58,942 nucleotides of DNA from an uncultured Lachnospiraceae bacterium (GCA_944383765.1 CALWQT010000016.1:1-58942), one strand, 5' to 3'; counted from the first letter of the stretch, positions 32,437 through 40,630 are shown. Program-made: numbers and translations. The notes: generated by a model not told the origin, from the sequence alone.

Positions 32437-32806
32437 CATCGGGCTGCAGTTTTTTGGCTTCATCATACTTGTATTTTATGGTTAATTGGTAGAAATCATC
32501 TAAAAGTGGCCAGTGCTCTGATGGTACATAGGCATACACAACATGAAAGTGTTCCCCGAAGGACATCAAAGATTCAGATTGTGTATCAGCCAGACAAGCT
32601 CCGATATGGGAGATACATTGCTGGATAACAGATATTTTTTCTGAAGCGGCTTTTTCCTGAATATCTAATTTCCGGAGTTTGAGCTGATAGCGGTTTGTAA
32701 GAATGGTTGTTATGATTGGGCCTACAATGGTGCCGGTGATGGAAATGGCTAAGGCAATCCAAGCAGCTGTTGCACTCCAATCAAGATCGTTAGGAATGGG
32801 ACGCAT
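32384..32806 (-). CDS. Single-pass membrane protein on the opposite strand
   Basis: This is a 140-residue protein with a strong site, AAGGAGGTTTCTC, before the ATG. One membrane helix (about 15-38) is followed by a coiled-coil-like part (about 40-65) and a soluble tail. It is the only leftward gene in a long rightward early operon, which suggests that it is a lysogen-expressed cargo (moron) gene. I see no known motif. Confidence 0.65.
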   Translation of the reverse strand: MRPIPNDLDWSATAAWIALAISITGTIVGPIITTILTNRYQLKLRKLDIQEKAASEKISVIQQCISHIGACLADTQSESLMSFGEHFHVVYAYVPSEHWPLLDDFYQLTIKYKYDEAKKLQPDVIHLLSGLLKEELPKHP

Positions 32807-32903
32807 GAGAAACCTCCTTGATTTTTTTAGATTTATTATTCAACCAGTTATGTAGCTGTGAAAACAGTATAGCACGAAAAAGATTGGAAGACCAGAAAGG
32901 AGA

Positions 32904-33095
32904 GTGAGCGAGATTACCTTTTTGACACTGACGATAGAAAATGATGAATTATATCTGAATGGTTTGAAATTACAAGGTATTGAAGCATATGAGTTAAAAA
33001 AGAACTCAGGGCATCCGAAAGGGACAGCTGAGCTCAAAGTTTCGCTTATTGTGAATTATTCTGGTAATAGAAATTCGGAAAATGAAAGGGAGTAA
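32904..33095 (+). CDS. Small phage protein
   Basis: This has about 63 residues (FLTLTIENDELYLNGLKLQG, then SGHPKGTAELKVSLIVNYSG) and a beta-rich character. The GTG at 32904 is only 2 bases past AAAGGAGA. A rare ATT at 32913 or a TTG at 32922 would fit the spacing better, so the start is unsettled. The function is unknown. Confidence 0.5.
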   Translation: MSEITFLTLTIENDELYLNGLKLQGIEAYELKKNSGHPKGTAELKVSLIVNYSGNRNSENERE

Positions 33096-33159
33096 ATTGA
33101 GGTTAAGTGGTACAAACAGTACCGCATACATTTCCATATAAGAGAAAGGGGAGAGATGT

Positions 33160-33288
33160 ATGGAAGAAAATAAACTGGATGTAAGAAAAGCTTTTGAAGC
33201 CATTGCTAATATCATTGGAGATCGTTATGGCATGGAGATCAAAGTCAAGGACATTAAGAAAAAGGAAGAGGCTGAAAAAACCGCCTGA
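33160..33288 (+). CDS. Tiny phage protein
   Basis: This is a 42-residue frame (MEENKLDVRKAFEAIANIIG, then a Lys/Glu-rich tail) with GGGGAG before the ATG. The stop codon lies in the loop of a perfect 7-bp hairpin (AACCGCC-TGAT-GGCGGTT, 33279-33296). There is no T-run, so the hairpin is more likely to affect processing or coupling than termination. Confidence 0.5.
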   Translation: MEENKLDVRKAFEAIANIIGDRYGMEIKVKDIKKKEEAEKTA

Positions 33289-33309
33289 TGGCGGTTAGGG
33301 TGGACAAGC

Positions 33310-33540
33310 ATGAAGGAGATAGAGATGAATATGATCAATGTTGAGATGGAGTTGATTGAATGTGTCCTGGTCCGCAGAGATATCTGGGAAGCAGAACAGC
33401 GTAGGAATCAGAGACTGGAAGGACAGTTGAGAGAATCCAGGGAAGAAAATAAGCATAGCCGTGAGTGGGCAGCAGCATTCCTGGTGATCATTGGAGTGCT
33501 GGTGGCAGCTATCGTACTGATGCTGGCTGGGGGAGTGTGA
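33310..33540 (+). CDS. Small coiled-coil membrane protein
   Basis: This is a 76-residue protein. A charged helical part (about 15-50) is followed by one membrane helix near the C-terminus (about 54-74, AAAFLVIIGVLVAAIVLMLA). Small tail-anchored proteins like this are common in early phage operons. The function is unknown. Confidence 0.55.
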   Translation: MKEIEMNMINVEMELIECVLVRRDIWEAEQRRNQRLEGQLRESREENKHSREWAAAFLVIIGVLVAAIVLMLAGGV

Positions 33541-33545
33541 GGCAG

Positions 33546-33695
33546 ATGAGATATGCGATATGCCAGGTTTGTGGAAAAATATGGAACATATCCAGATTCA
33601 CCAGGATTCGCAGCAGGGGATATGTGTGTCCAGAGTGCAGTCCTGGAAGCAGGAAAAAAAAAAGAGCCTGCCGAGAAAAGGGCGAGGCCATATGA
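33546..33695 (+). CDS. Small zinc-ribbon protein
   Basis: This is a 49-residue protein starting at ATG 33546 with GAGG upstream. Two CxxC pairs (CQVC at about 7 and CPEC at about 33) form a likely zinc ribbon, followed by a very basic tail (SRKKKRACREK). It could bind nucleic acid. Its stop overlaps the next small ORF. Confidence 0.6.
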   Translation: MRYAICQVCGKIWNISRFTRIRSRGYVCPECSPGSRKKKRACREKGEAI

Positions 33696-33760
33696 AAAGC
33701 TATTACTATATTACAAAAATGGAAGAAGAATGTCAAGAAAAAAGAAAGGAAGGACCATGA
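33692..33760 (+). CDS. 22-residue overlapping micro-ORF
   Basis: This frame encodes MKSYYYITKMEEECQEKRKE plus two residues. Its ATG overlaps the preceding TGA (ATGA at 33692-33695), and its own TGA overlaps the next ATG (33757-33760). Exact stop-start joins on both sides suggest that it is translated, at least as a coupling device between its neighbours. Confidence 0.45.
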   Translation: MKSYYYITKMEEECQEKRKEGP

Positions 33761-33951
33761 TGGCAGTAAGAAAAGCGCATACCATCGCAGAGTATGCCAT
33801 TCAGAAATGGATGGAACAGGAAGGGTTTTCCATGGAATGTTTCCGGATCGTGTTTGAAGGCTGCGAAGCGTTGGTCACAGATGGAAATGGGGACAAGCTG
33901 AAGCTGGTCTATGACCGGAACACCAGGATGGTCATGAGCGTGGATCTATGA
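33757..33951 (+). CDS. Small phage protein
   Basis: This is a 64-residue protein (MMAVRKAHTIAEYAIQKWME, then GCEALVTDGNGDKLKLVYDR). AAGGA lies upstream; the start is 33757 or 33760. It ends in an ATGA overlap with the next gene. It is beta-rich in its second half. The function is unknown. Confidence 0.6.
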   Translation: MMAVRKAHTIAEYAIQKWMEQEGFSMECFRIVFEGCEALVTDGNGDKLKLVYDRNTRMVMSVDL

Positions 33952-34160
33952 GAAGAAAGAGTCTTTATCAGGCACATTCCAGGAAGAGGCATTACCGCAT
34001 CTGCTTGAGGTGTGGCTGCGCATTGGATCTGGGAGAAGGAGAGATGTGTGAAGAATGTATGGAGGAAATGGAACGGATCCGGGATTATGCGGCCAGGTGG
34101 AGCCTTACGTTGGAACAGGCAGAGGAGCTCCATGAAATGGGGTTGATCCATGCGGGATAG
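33948..34160 (+). CDS. Small zinc-ribbon phage protein
   Basis: This is a 70-residue protein with CLRCG (about 19) and CEEC (about 34) pairs and a helical C-terminus with LEQAEELHEMGLIHAG. It is likely to bind zinc. It is coupled by ATGA to the previous gene. It is the last gene before the hairpin-rich region upstream of the Rep gene. Confidence 0.6.
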   Translation: MRRKSLYQAHSRKRHYRICLRCGCALDLGEGEMCEECMEEMERIRDYAARWSLTLEQAEELHEMGLIHAG

Positions 34161-34171
34161 GAACAGAAAAA

Positions 34172-34340
34172 GCCCCTGATGTTACGGCAATAACATCAGG
34201 GGCAACTTGTACAGATAACAAACTAAAGTACTCTTTCATTATATCTGTACAGGTGGGAAAAGTCAAGGAACTAAGCGGCTTTTGACCGCTTTCTGACTTG
34301 ATCAAAAGGATTAAACTTAGGAGATATCATGTACAGATAT
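34172..34340. other. Hairpin and repeats upstream of Rep: candidate rolling-circle origin
   Basis: GCCCCTGATGTTA (34172-34184) and TAACATCAGGGGC (34191-34203) form a perfect 13-bp hairpin with a 6-base loop. On the plus strand no T-run follows, so it is a poor terminator there. TGTACAGATA (34208-34217) is inverted at 34242-34251, and a third copy covers the Rep start (34330-34339). Rolling-circle origins typically sit beside or in the rep gene with such a hairpin plus repeats. The nick site is not identified. Confidence 0.45.
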
Positions 34341-35096
34341 AAACAGATCGAGTATCGATGCGGAGCAGTGCTGGAGGTGATCCGGTGTATCCCAAGAGGA
34401 AGCCGAAAAGGGGCACCGTGTGAGAAGGGCACGAAAAGTAAAGAGGATATGAACCGGGCCAATATGGTCCAGGCAGCAAGGAAGCTGGAACGGAAGATCA
34501 ATGCCAATTTCCGTCCGGGAGATCTTCATGTGATCCTTACATACCGAAAGGAAGCCAGACCGGGGAAAGAAGAGGCCCAGAAACTGGTCAAGAAATTTCT
34601 GGCTGATCTGAGAAGTCAGTATAAAAGGGCAGGGGAGCCGCTGAAATACATCCTGGTGACTGAGTACCGGAGGGCAGCAATCCACCATCACCTAATAATT
34701 AACCATATCAATGACGGAAAACGGACTACCATGGACTATATCCGGATGGCATGGAAAGGAAGAGGAAGCCCTAAGTTTGTGCAGCTTTACGATGACGGGG
34801 AATATTCTGACCTGGCAGAATACCTGATCAAAGAGACCGAGAAGACGTTCCGGGAAGATGACAGCCCGACCAAGCAGCGGTATTCCTGTAGCCGGAATCT
34901 CATTGATCCGAAGCCAAGGAGCCGGATCCGGAAAACGAAGACCGGCTGGAGCCTGGATCCCAAACCCCGGAAAGGATACTACCTGCTTCCGGACAAGCTG
35001 TATAACGGGTTTGACCGGATGGGATATCCCTATCAGCGATATCTTATGGTCCGCCTGGATGTGCCGGGAAGCGGTTGGAGACCGGCAGCAGGATGA
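34329..35096 (+). CDS. Rolling-circle replication initiator-like protein (HUH endonuclease)
   Basis: This is a 255-residue protein. GDLHVILTYR (about 65-73) matches HUH motif 1. ILVTEYRRAAIHHHLIINH (about 108-126) has the Glu and the His cluster of the metal site. LAEYLIKETEK (about 162-172) has Tyr165 and the Lys pattern of the nicking motif. This layout is that of phage ORF2/G2P-type rolling-circle proteins. It would nick one strand, stay covalently bound through Tyr165, and start replication. The gene heads a GC-richer block and follows a candidate origin. There is no DnaB helicase or DnaD-type loader nearby. Confidence 0.72.
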   Translation: MYRYKQIEYRCGAVLEVIRCIPRGSRKGAPCEKGTKSKEDMNRANMVQAARKLERKINANFRPGDLHVILTYRKEARPGKEEAQKLVKKFLADLRSQYKRAGEPLKYILVTEYRRAAIHHHLIINHINDGKRTTMDYIRMAWKGRGSPKFVQLYDDGEYSDLAEYLIKETEKTFREDDSPTKQRYSCSRNLIDPKPRSRIRKTKTGWSLDPKPRKGYYLLPDKLYNGFDRMGYPYQRYLMVRLDVPGSGWRPAAG

Positions 35097-35119
35097 CCGG
35101 AAGGAGGGAATGCAGAACG

Positions 35120-35497
35120 ATGTATGAAGTGATCGTCAAAATAGGTGCCAGCGCCAGTCATTACTGGGCAGATCTGGAATTTGAAGCAAGCGGAAAGGTC
35201 CATAGGAAACAGGTGGTCGGAGAACGGAAAGCCAGCCGGCAGAGCAACACCCTGCAGGCGTTGATTGAGGCGGTGAAGGTGCTCCGGGTCCCCTGCCTGG
35301 TAACCGTGAGGACGGATTCCGAGTATCTTCTGGAGCCGTTCCGGCAGGGATGGATCCAGAACTGGGAACAGAATAGTTGGAAAAATGCCAAGGGAAAAAC
35401 GGTAAGGAATGCAGAACAGTGGCAGCAGGCAAGGAAAGCCCTGGCCAGACATTCCGTAAGGTTCCGATACATAAAGGAGGAAAAAAATAATGTTTGA
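35120..35497 (+). CDS. RNase H-like fold protein, first catalytic Asp absent
   Basis: This is a 125-residue protein from the ATG at 35120; the upstream in-frame ATG at 35075 overlaps Rep. The core pattern VTVRTDSEYLLEPFRQGWIQ, then NSWKNAKGKTVRNAEQWQQA, is that of RNase HI. The second Asp is in VRTDSEYLL and the Glu may be in LIEAVK. The first strand reads YEVIVKIGASASHYWADLEF, without the usual D-G-S. It may be inactive or bind RNA-DNA only. The place after Rep suggests a replication role. Confidence 0.6.
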   Translation: MYEVIVKIGASASHYWADLEFEASGKVHRKQVVGERKASRQSNTLQALIEAVKVLRVPCLVTVRTDSEYLLEPFRQGWIQNWEQNSWKNAKGKTVRNAEQWQQARKALARHSVRFRYIKEEKNNV

Positions 35498-36020
35498 AAA
35501 ATTTGGGGAATTCCACTCGGCGGCAGAACTGAATGAGGCTGCAGCAGGATTTCTGGAAGAAGGGGACAGAGAGTCCATATTTGCGCTGGCGCAGGAGAAT
35601 GGACTGGACCGGGAAGATGCAGAGGATTATATCGAAGGGATGATGGGAGAACTGGCGTCACCTTCCATGGCGGCAGCCGGACGGATCGCAGTGTGGAGAA
35701 CGAGTCTGTCGGCACCGGACAAAGACTTTTCAGAAAAAATGGCCGGAAAGGTGATCCTGGATCTGTTACAGACCATGATCACGGATCCGAAGATTGCGGA
35801 AGCTGTTATGCAGAAGAGCAACGGGCCGGAAGAGATCTATGGTGCCATACGGGAGGAAGCCAGGAAGCATTCCTCTGGAACCGGTCAGGGACGCATGGCC
35901 GTTGCCTGTGGAACGGACCGGCAGCTGGAAGGGATCATAAGGACCTATTTTCTGGAAAGCAAGAAGCTTAAGGCAAGGATCGCTGCGCTCTATACCGTGG
36001 ACGGGGAGGGAAAGAGATGA
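35490..36020 (+). CDS. Unidentified phage/mobile-element protein
   Basis: This is a 176-residue protein with GGAGG upstream, overlapping the previous gene by 8 bp. The N-terminus (MFEKFGEFHSAAELNEAAAG) and NGLDREDAEDYIEGMMGELA form a helical module that I believe recurs in Lachnospiraceae mobile elements. The C-terminal part (about 140-176) is basic and helical. No catalytic motif is seen. It is coupled by ATGA to the next gene, so it is part of the Rep-PcfJ operon. Confidence 0.6.
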   Translation: MFEKFGEFHSAAELNEAAAGFLEEGDRESIFALAQENGLDREDAEDYIEGMMGELASPSMAAAGRIAVWRTSLSAPDKDFSEKMAGKVILDLLQTMITDPKIAEAVMQKSNGPEEIYGAIREEARKHSSGTGQGRMAVACGTDRQLEGIIRTYFLESKKLKARIAALYTVDGEGKR

Positions 36021-36565
36021 AAGTCTATAAAGGATTTAACCGTGATCTGACCTGCACCCTGGGAAAAGGCCGTTACCAATATCAGGAAGGGGTATGGATC
36101 CATGAAAACATGGCGGAATGTGGCCGTACCGGTCTTCACTGCGCTGAAAATCCGCTGGATTGCCTGAAATATTATCCGAACTGGGATACGTCTGTGTATT
36201 ACGAAGTGGAGGCGGAAGAAGATGTGGATGAATGGCAGGGAGGAAGCGAACTGGCAGCCACCAGGATCCGGCTGGTCAAGCGTCTGGATCTGATGGGATT
36301 TGTGGAGGCAGCCGTGGAATGGATCGCCGGTCATCCTACCAGATGCGCAGATCTTAGAACATATGGAACGATCCGGGTATATCAGGAACAGGGAGAGGCC
36401 GGTGAGAACGGAGCCGTGATCGTATATGGAAAGGAACCCAGGGCAGCAGGAAAACAGGGAAGCATCCTGGCCATGGTCAGGACAGACGGAAGAACCTGCA
36501 CAGGGTTTGCAATCGGGCAGGTGGATGGAGAGCAGATCAGACCGGGAGTCTGGTATGGGATTTAG
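36017..36565 (+). CDS. DUF7666-like protein
   Basis: This is a 182-residue protein. MKVYKGFNRDLTCTLGKGRY with GRTGLHCAENPLDCLKYYPN is the pattern of a domain found in phages and mobile elements (the 'KGF..L.C' family). The rest is a beta-rich tail (about 130-182). The function of the family is not known to me. It starts by an ATGA overlap and is followed 8 bases later by the PcfJ-like gene. Confidence 0.6.
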   Translation: MKVYKGFNRDLTCTLGKGRYQYQEGVWIHENMAECGRTGLHCAENPLDCLKYYPNWDTSVYYEVEAEEDVDEWQGGSELAATRIRLVKRLDLMGFVEAAVEWIAGHPTRCADLRTYGTIRVYQEQGEAGENGAVIVYGKEPRAAGKQGSILAMVRTDGRTCTGFAIGQVDGEQIRPGVWYGI

Positions 36566-36573
36566 GAGGGCGT

Positions 36574-38667
36574 ATGGTACGAAAAAGAAGGATACTGGAC
36601 CTTCCCCGTATGGAAGAGAACGGAACGGGAGGGGAATGGATCGAGGCCAGGGTATTTGAAGAGATACTGGTCCTGGATTGTTATGAAAAGCATGCGTACA
36701 TCGGGAGATATTATCTGGAGCCAAATGGACGCCATGGATTTTGGTCAGAAAAGGACCAGAAATGGAGGACATGCCGACTGTCCAGCGCATTTCAGAATGA
36801 TTGGTATAATAACTTTTCTATCCACAGCAGCAAGGAAACGGATCAGATCGTCCAGGAGTTCTGCGGAAATGGGAACTGCAGGTGGAAGCATCCGGCAAGG
36901 CAAGAGATCAGCTGGAAAGAGAGTGAGTATAACGATGGAGAGAGGGAGAAGAAGATGAAGCGGAAACGGGATCGGATCGATCAGCTGATGGAAAAGGTGC
37001 CGGTGCTGCCGGAAGCATTCGACCGGTGGCTGAAAGAGACCGTATTTGAAGATCGGGAATATTGGTTTAAGGTCGGAGAAGGGAAATGGAAGTGCACAGC
37101 CTGTGGGAAACTTCACACACCTAACATAGCATATAAGCATGGCCAGGAAACGGTCTGCAGGCGGACTGGAAAGCGGGTTCAGGTACAGAACAGGAAGAGG
37201 GAGATCCGGAAGCAGGAGATGATCGTGGTATTCCAGAACATGGATGACCCGATGAGAGCTGTGGCGAGGCATTTCAAGGCGGTTCGTATCTGGTCTGAGA
37301 GGGAGTGTAGTATAGAGGCATATGAAAATGTCCGCTACATTCTGGGGAAGATCCGACTTCCGGAAGCAATGCAAGATCAGTTCCTGAATGAGAGATCGGG
37401 AAAACGGGGAGAACAGATTCCCATTGTGACCTGGTATTATGGACAGCTGCACGAAGCAGATGAATTGGAGCAGGAGTGGTGGGATTCCAATCCCAGGAAT
37501 AAGAGATGCCAGTTGGAGTACTGTTATCCGGAAGGCGTGCGGGAAGCTCTGAAAGGGACCGTGTATGAAGACCTGCATCTGGAGACCTTTGCGGATCTGG
37601 GCTGGAAGGTGCATTATAACAAGATCATGATCAACCATGGATGTTGTGGGTTTCTGGAATATCTGGCCAAATCTGGTCTCAGGAATCTTACCAAAGAGGT
37701 GACGGATAACATGTCTGTCTGGTTGCCGGGTGTGTATGATGGAAATATCATACGGGAAAACGGAAGGAATGCAACAGAAGTACTGGGAATCGATATGCAG
37801 AGATTTTTCAGGCTGAAAAGGAGAGACGGAGGATATAGGTGTTTAAAATGGCTCAGGTGGGAGCAGCAGAACGGGAAGAAGGTTACGGAAGAGTGTCTGG
37901 ACTGGATGGAAAAAAGCAGAGTGGATCCGGAAGATGTAGCGTTCATCCTGGATCGGATGTCACCGGTAAAGGTCATGAATTATGTGTCCGGGCAGATGAA
38001 GGAATATGGAATCTCCGCCGGAAAGATCCTGGAAAACTGGAAAGACTATCTGTCCATGGCGAAAAAGGAGAAGATGGATACGGGAGATTCCATTGTGTAT
38101 CGGACGAAGCATCTGCTGAACCGGCATGATGAGCTTCTGGAAGTGATCAACAGCAGAAATGAAGATCAGCGTGCCGAACAGCTGAGGAAACAATATCCGG
38201 AGGTGGAAGGGGTGCTCCGGTCCGTGAAAGAGAAGTATGAGTACAGCGGCTCTGAATTCCTGATCATGGTCCCGGACTCGATCCGGGATATCCTGAAAGA
38301 AGGAAGGGCCCTCCATCATTGTGTGGCAGCCAGTGAGCGCTATCTGGAACGGATCAGCAATCAGGAAACCTATATCCTGTTCCTTCGCCGGAAATCCAGG
38401 CCGTTACATTCCTGGTACACACTGGAAGTCGAACTGGGAGGAACTGTTCGTCAGAAACGGTCAGAGTATAACCGGCAGCCGGATCTGGAAGAAGTAAAGA
38501 GATTCCTGACAGAGTGGCAGAAAGCCTTAAAAGAACGGTTGAAAGAAGAGGATCTGCAGATGGCGAAACAGAGCCGGAACCTGCGGATGATGGAACTGAA
38601 AGAACTGAGGGAGAGGGATCAGCGGTTTGCGGATACCCTGGAGAACGATCTGATGGAGGTAGGATAA
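36574..38667 (+). CDS. PcfJ-like protein
   Basis: This is a 697-residue protein with AGGAGG before the ATG. The C-terminal part (about 565-665) carries the PcfJ signature: IRDILKEGRALHHCVAASER, then YILFLRRKSRPLHSWYTLEV and RFLTEWQKALK. A zinc pair (CTACGKLH, about 179) lies in the N-terminal half, with possible Cys/His partners nearby. PcfJ was named on the conjugative plasmid pCF10, and its role is not defined. Here it sits in a phage replication block with an HUH Rep, which suggests a mobile DNA-processing function. Confidence 0.72.
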   Translation: MVRKRRILDLPRMEENGTGGEWIEARVFEEILVLDCYEKHAYIGRYYLEPNGRHGFWSEKDQKWRTCRLSSAFQNDWYNNFSIHSSKETDQIVQEFCGNGNCRWKHPARQEISWKESEYNDGEREKKMKRKRDRIDQLMEKVPVLPEAFDRWLKETVFEDREYWFKVGEGKWKCTACGKLHTPNIAYKHGQETVCRRTGKRVQVQNRKREIRKQEMIVVFQNMDDPMRAVARHFKAVRIWSERECSIEAYENVRYILGKIRLPEAMQDQFLNERSGKRGEQIPIVTWYYGQLHEADELEQEWWDSNPRNKRCQLEYCYPEGVREALKGTVYEDLHLETFADLGWKVHYNKIMINHGCCGFLEYLAKSGLRNLTKEVTDNMSVWLPGVYDGNIIRENGRNATEVLGIDMQRFFRLKRRDGGYRCLKWLRWEQQNGKKVTEECLDWMEKSRVDPEDVAFILDRMSPVKVMNYVSGQMKEYGISAGKILENWKDYLSMAKKEKMDTGDSIVYRTKHLLNRHDELLEVINSRNEDQRAEQLRKQYPEVEGVLRSVKEKYEYSGSEFLIMVPDSIRDILKEGRALHHCVAASERYLERISNQETYILFLRRKSRPLHSWYTLEVELGGTVRQKRSEYNRQPDLEEVKRFLTEWQKALKERLKEEDLQMAKQSRNLRMMELKELRERDQRFADTLENDLMEVG

Positions 38668-38668
38668 G

Positions 38669-39985
38669 ATGCAGGAACTGATGACATTTAAGGATTATGG
38701 AGAATTTAAGGCAACGTTTGACCGGGTGATGATGAGCCAGACGGAAGGATTTGTGCGAATGGGATATTTGCTGAAACGGGCCAGGGATACGGATGTTTTA
38801 TATGGCAGCGGTTATCGGTCCATAGCAGAGTTTGCCTGGAAAGAATACCATCTGAGGGATGACGTGGTGTCCAGGATGATCGCCATCAATGACCGGTATT
38901 CGGAAGGAGGGTATTCGGAACAGATCGCAGAGCGGTATATGGGATTTGGCCATTCCCTTCTGGCAGAGATGCTGACGCTTCCGGAAGAGGTGGCGGATGC
39001 GCTTCCCCAGGGGATCACCAGGGAGGAGATCCGGGAAGTCAAACGGGAGATCCGGGAGGAAGAACTGAAAACGCCGTTGGAAGTGATGGCGGAAGAACCG
39101 GATCCGGGGCAGCAGCTCCAGGAAAGTAACCTGGGAAAGATGCTGTATCGATATTACCAGGACAATCTGAACGAATATGCCGTTTTACATAAACAGATGA
39201 AAGAAGAACCGGGAGCGGAAGAAGCCCTGAATGCGTTAGCACCCAACGGGATCGGGGTAAAGATGGCCAGGATTTCCGGAGTGGGAAAGTTCATGCTGTC
39301 CATTCACGGAAAGGACCAGGACCTGGAACTGCTGAACACCAGAACCGGGGAGTCGGAAAGCTATACGTGGGAGGAGTGTCTGGCTGTGCTGCAGGCACTC
39401 TGCCCGGCAGCAGGAATGAAAAAGAGCTGGGAAATGGTCTACGGATGTCCTTATCCGGGGGAAAGCCAGGAAGAAATCAGGAAACCGGAGCGGGAACCGG
39501 GAGAGGTACAGGAAAGGATGGATGAGCCGGAAAGTCCAGGAAATCCGGAAAGAACGGAGGGAGGATCGGCAGCAGAAAGCGGTAAGACCAGGGAAAAGGG
39601 AGAGGAAGAATCCCAAGAACCAGAGGAGAGACAGTCCGAAGAGCCTAAGGAAGAAACAACCCATGAAGATCCGGAAAGTCCAGGAAATACTGACCATTCA
39701 GGGGAATTTGCGCCGGCGCAAATGGAGATCGGAGACTATCCGGAATGTCTGCCGGAAGGATACATCAAAAGCCATAACGGGATGGAAGTCGAAGTGGAAA
39801 GGGAGGAAGAACTCTGGAAAGAAGCCTATGCCCATGCGGAAAGGATCGAAAATACGCTGAAAAGCAGAACCTGGAATGCCGGAGATTATTTGCTGCTTCC
39901 CAGTCTGTTACAGGAAACAAGGGAAATGCTGGGGAATCTGGAAAAGCTGCAGATCCGAGCGCAGGAGAGGGCAGCAGGTAATTGA
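38669..39985 (+). CDS. Helical DNA-binding-like protein with acidic low-complexity linker
   Basis: This is a 438-residue protein with GGAGG before the ATG. Residues 1-110 look like a ParB/KfrA-type helical module (RMGYLLKRARDTDVLYGSGY, SIAEFAWKEYHLRDDVVSRM). Residues about 270-350 are a Glu/Pro/Ser-rich linker in which EPESPGNPE and EDPESPGNT repeat. The C-terminus (about 370-438) is helical and ends KLQIRAQERAAGN. A worn copy of that end lies at 41983. The function is unknown. Confidence 0.6.
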   Translation: MQELMTFKDYGEFKATFDRVMMSQTEGFVRMGYLLKRARDTDVLYGSGYRSIAEFAWKEYHLRDDVVSRMIAINDRYSEGGYSEQIAERYMGFGHSLLAEMLTLPEEVADALPQGITREEIREVKREIREEELKTPLEVMAEEPDPGQQLQESNLGKMLYRYYQDNLNEYAVLHKQMKEEPGAEEALNALAPNGIGVKMARISGVGKFMLSIHGKDQDLELLNTRTGESESYTWEECLAVLQALCPAAGMKKSWEMVYGCPYPGESQEEIRKPEREPGEVQERMDEPESPGNPERTEGGSAAESGKTREKGEEESQEPEERQSEEPKEETTHEDPESPGNTDHSGEFAPAQMEIGDYPECLPEGYIKSHNGMEVEVEREEELWKEAYAHAERIENTLKSRTWNAGDYLLLPSLLQETREMLGNLEKLQIRAQERAAGN

Positions 39986-40071
39986 AAAGAACTGATGGCT
40001 GGAAATGCCGATTACTGCTGCTGCGGACAGAGGATTAGAGAGTCATTGAGAAACAGAAAGGGGAGTAAAAT

Positions 40072-40407
40072 ATGAACAATCCAGATATGAGCAAAGAATA
40101 TAGCCAGGAATTTGATAGACTGCGGAGAAACCGCATGGAAATGAGCTATTACAAATACGGACCGGTCCGCAAGAATTATGCTACTGGTAACATACAGGCA
40201 ATTCCAACACTGAAAAAGTGCCTGGAAAAATATGAGCAGACTGGGAATACCGAATACCTGGTTGATGCTGCGAATTATGTCATGCTTGAATTTATGTACC
40301 CACAGCACCCCAAAGCACACTTCCGGGCAACTGGAAGCGATGAGAGTGCCGGAATCGTGGGAATGAGCGTGAAAGAGATGGAGGAGTATAAAAATGCGAA
40401 AGATTAA
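40072..40407 (+). CDS. Phage protein of unknown function
   Basis: This is a 111-residue protein with AAAGGGGAG upstream. The ending FRATGSDESAGIVGMSVKEM is a recurring phrase in Lachnospiraceae phage proteins. It has no catalytic motif and is mostly helical. It overlaps the next gene by 14 bp. Confidence 0.6.
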   Translation: MNNPDMSKEYSQEFDRLRRNRMEMSYYKYGPVRKNYATGNIQAIPTLKKCLEKYEQTGNTEYLVDAANYVMLEFMYPQHPKAHFRATGSDESAGIVGMSVKEMEEYKNAKD

Positions 40408-40630
40408 GATTTTTCCATCACCTCATGTAGAAGTAAGAATTTATGTGACTGATGAGATGGAGAAAGATTTTAAAGAATGTAAAGAAGCAGCAGAAAGCAA
40501 GGATCCAGAGAAATGTAAAGACTGTAGTGAGTGCAGCTGGTTTGATTCGTCTATTGAGCATATTGGAATGTGCCAGTTTCCGGATATAGAAAGACATCTT
40601 TTACTGAATGGAAGTAATGATAATGAGTGA
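40394..40630 (+). CDS. Small Cys-rich phage protein
   Basis: This is a 78-residue protein. Cys residues are clustered (CKDCSECSWF plus GMCQF), which suggests a zinc site. It overlaps the preceding gene by 14 bp. The function is unknown. Confidence 0.55.
   Translation: MRKIKIFPSPHVEVRIYVTDEMEKDFKECKEAAESKDPEKCKDCSECSWFDSSIEHIGMCQFPDIERHLLLNGSNDNE

Noticed and set aside
33553..33756. Longer start for the 64-residue protein (132 codons from 33553)
   Set aside because: The extra part overlaps the zinc-ribbon gene in another frame. AAGGA plus ATG at 33757, coupled to the micro-ORF, fits better.
34172..34203. Ordinary terminator of the small-gene operon
   Set aside because: There is no T-run after the hairpin on the plus strand; the T-run exists only on the minus strand, where no gene ends. 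An origin or processing role is kept as the better, still unproven, reading.
36745..37638. 297-residue minus-strand frame (and the one at 35990-36790)
   Set aside because: Both are shadows of the PcfJ-like and DUF7666-like genes. They have no ribosome site and no recognisable motif.
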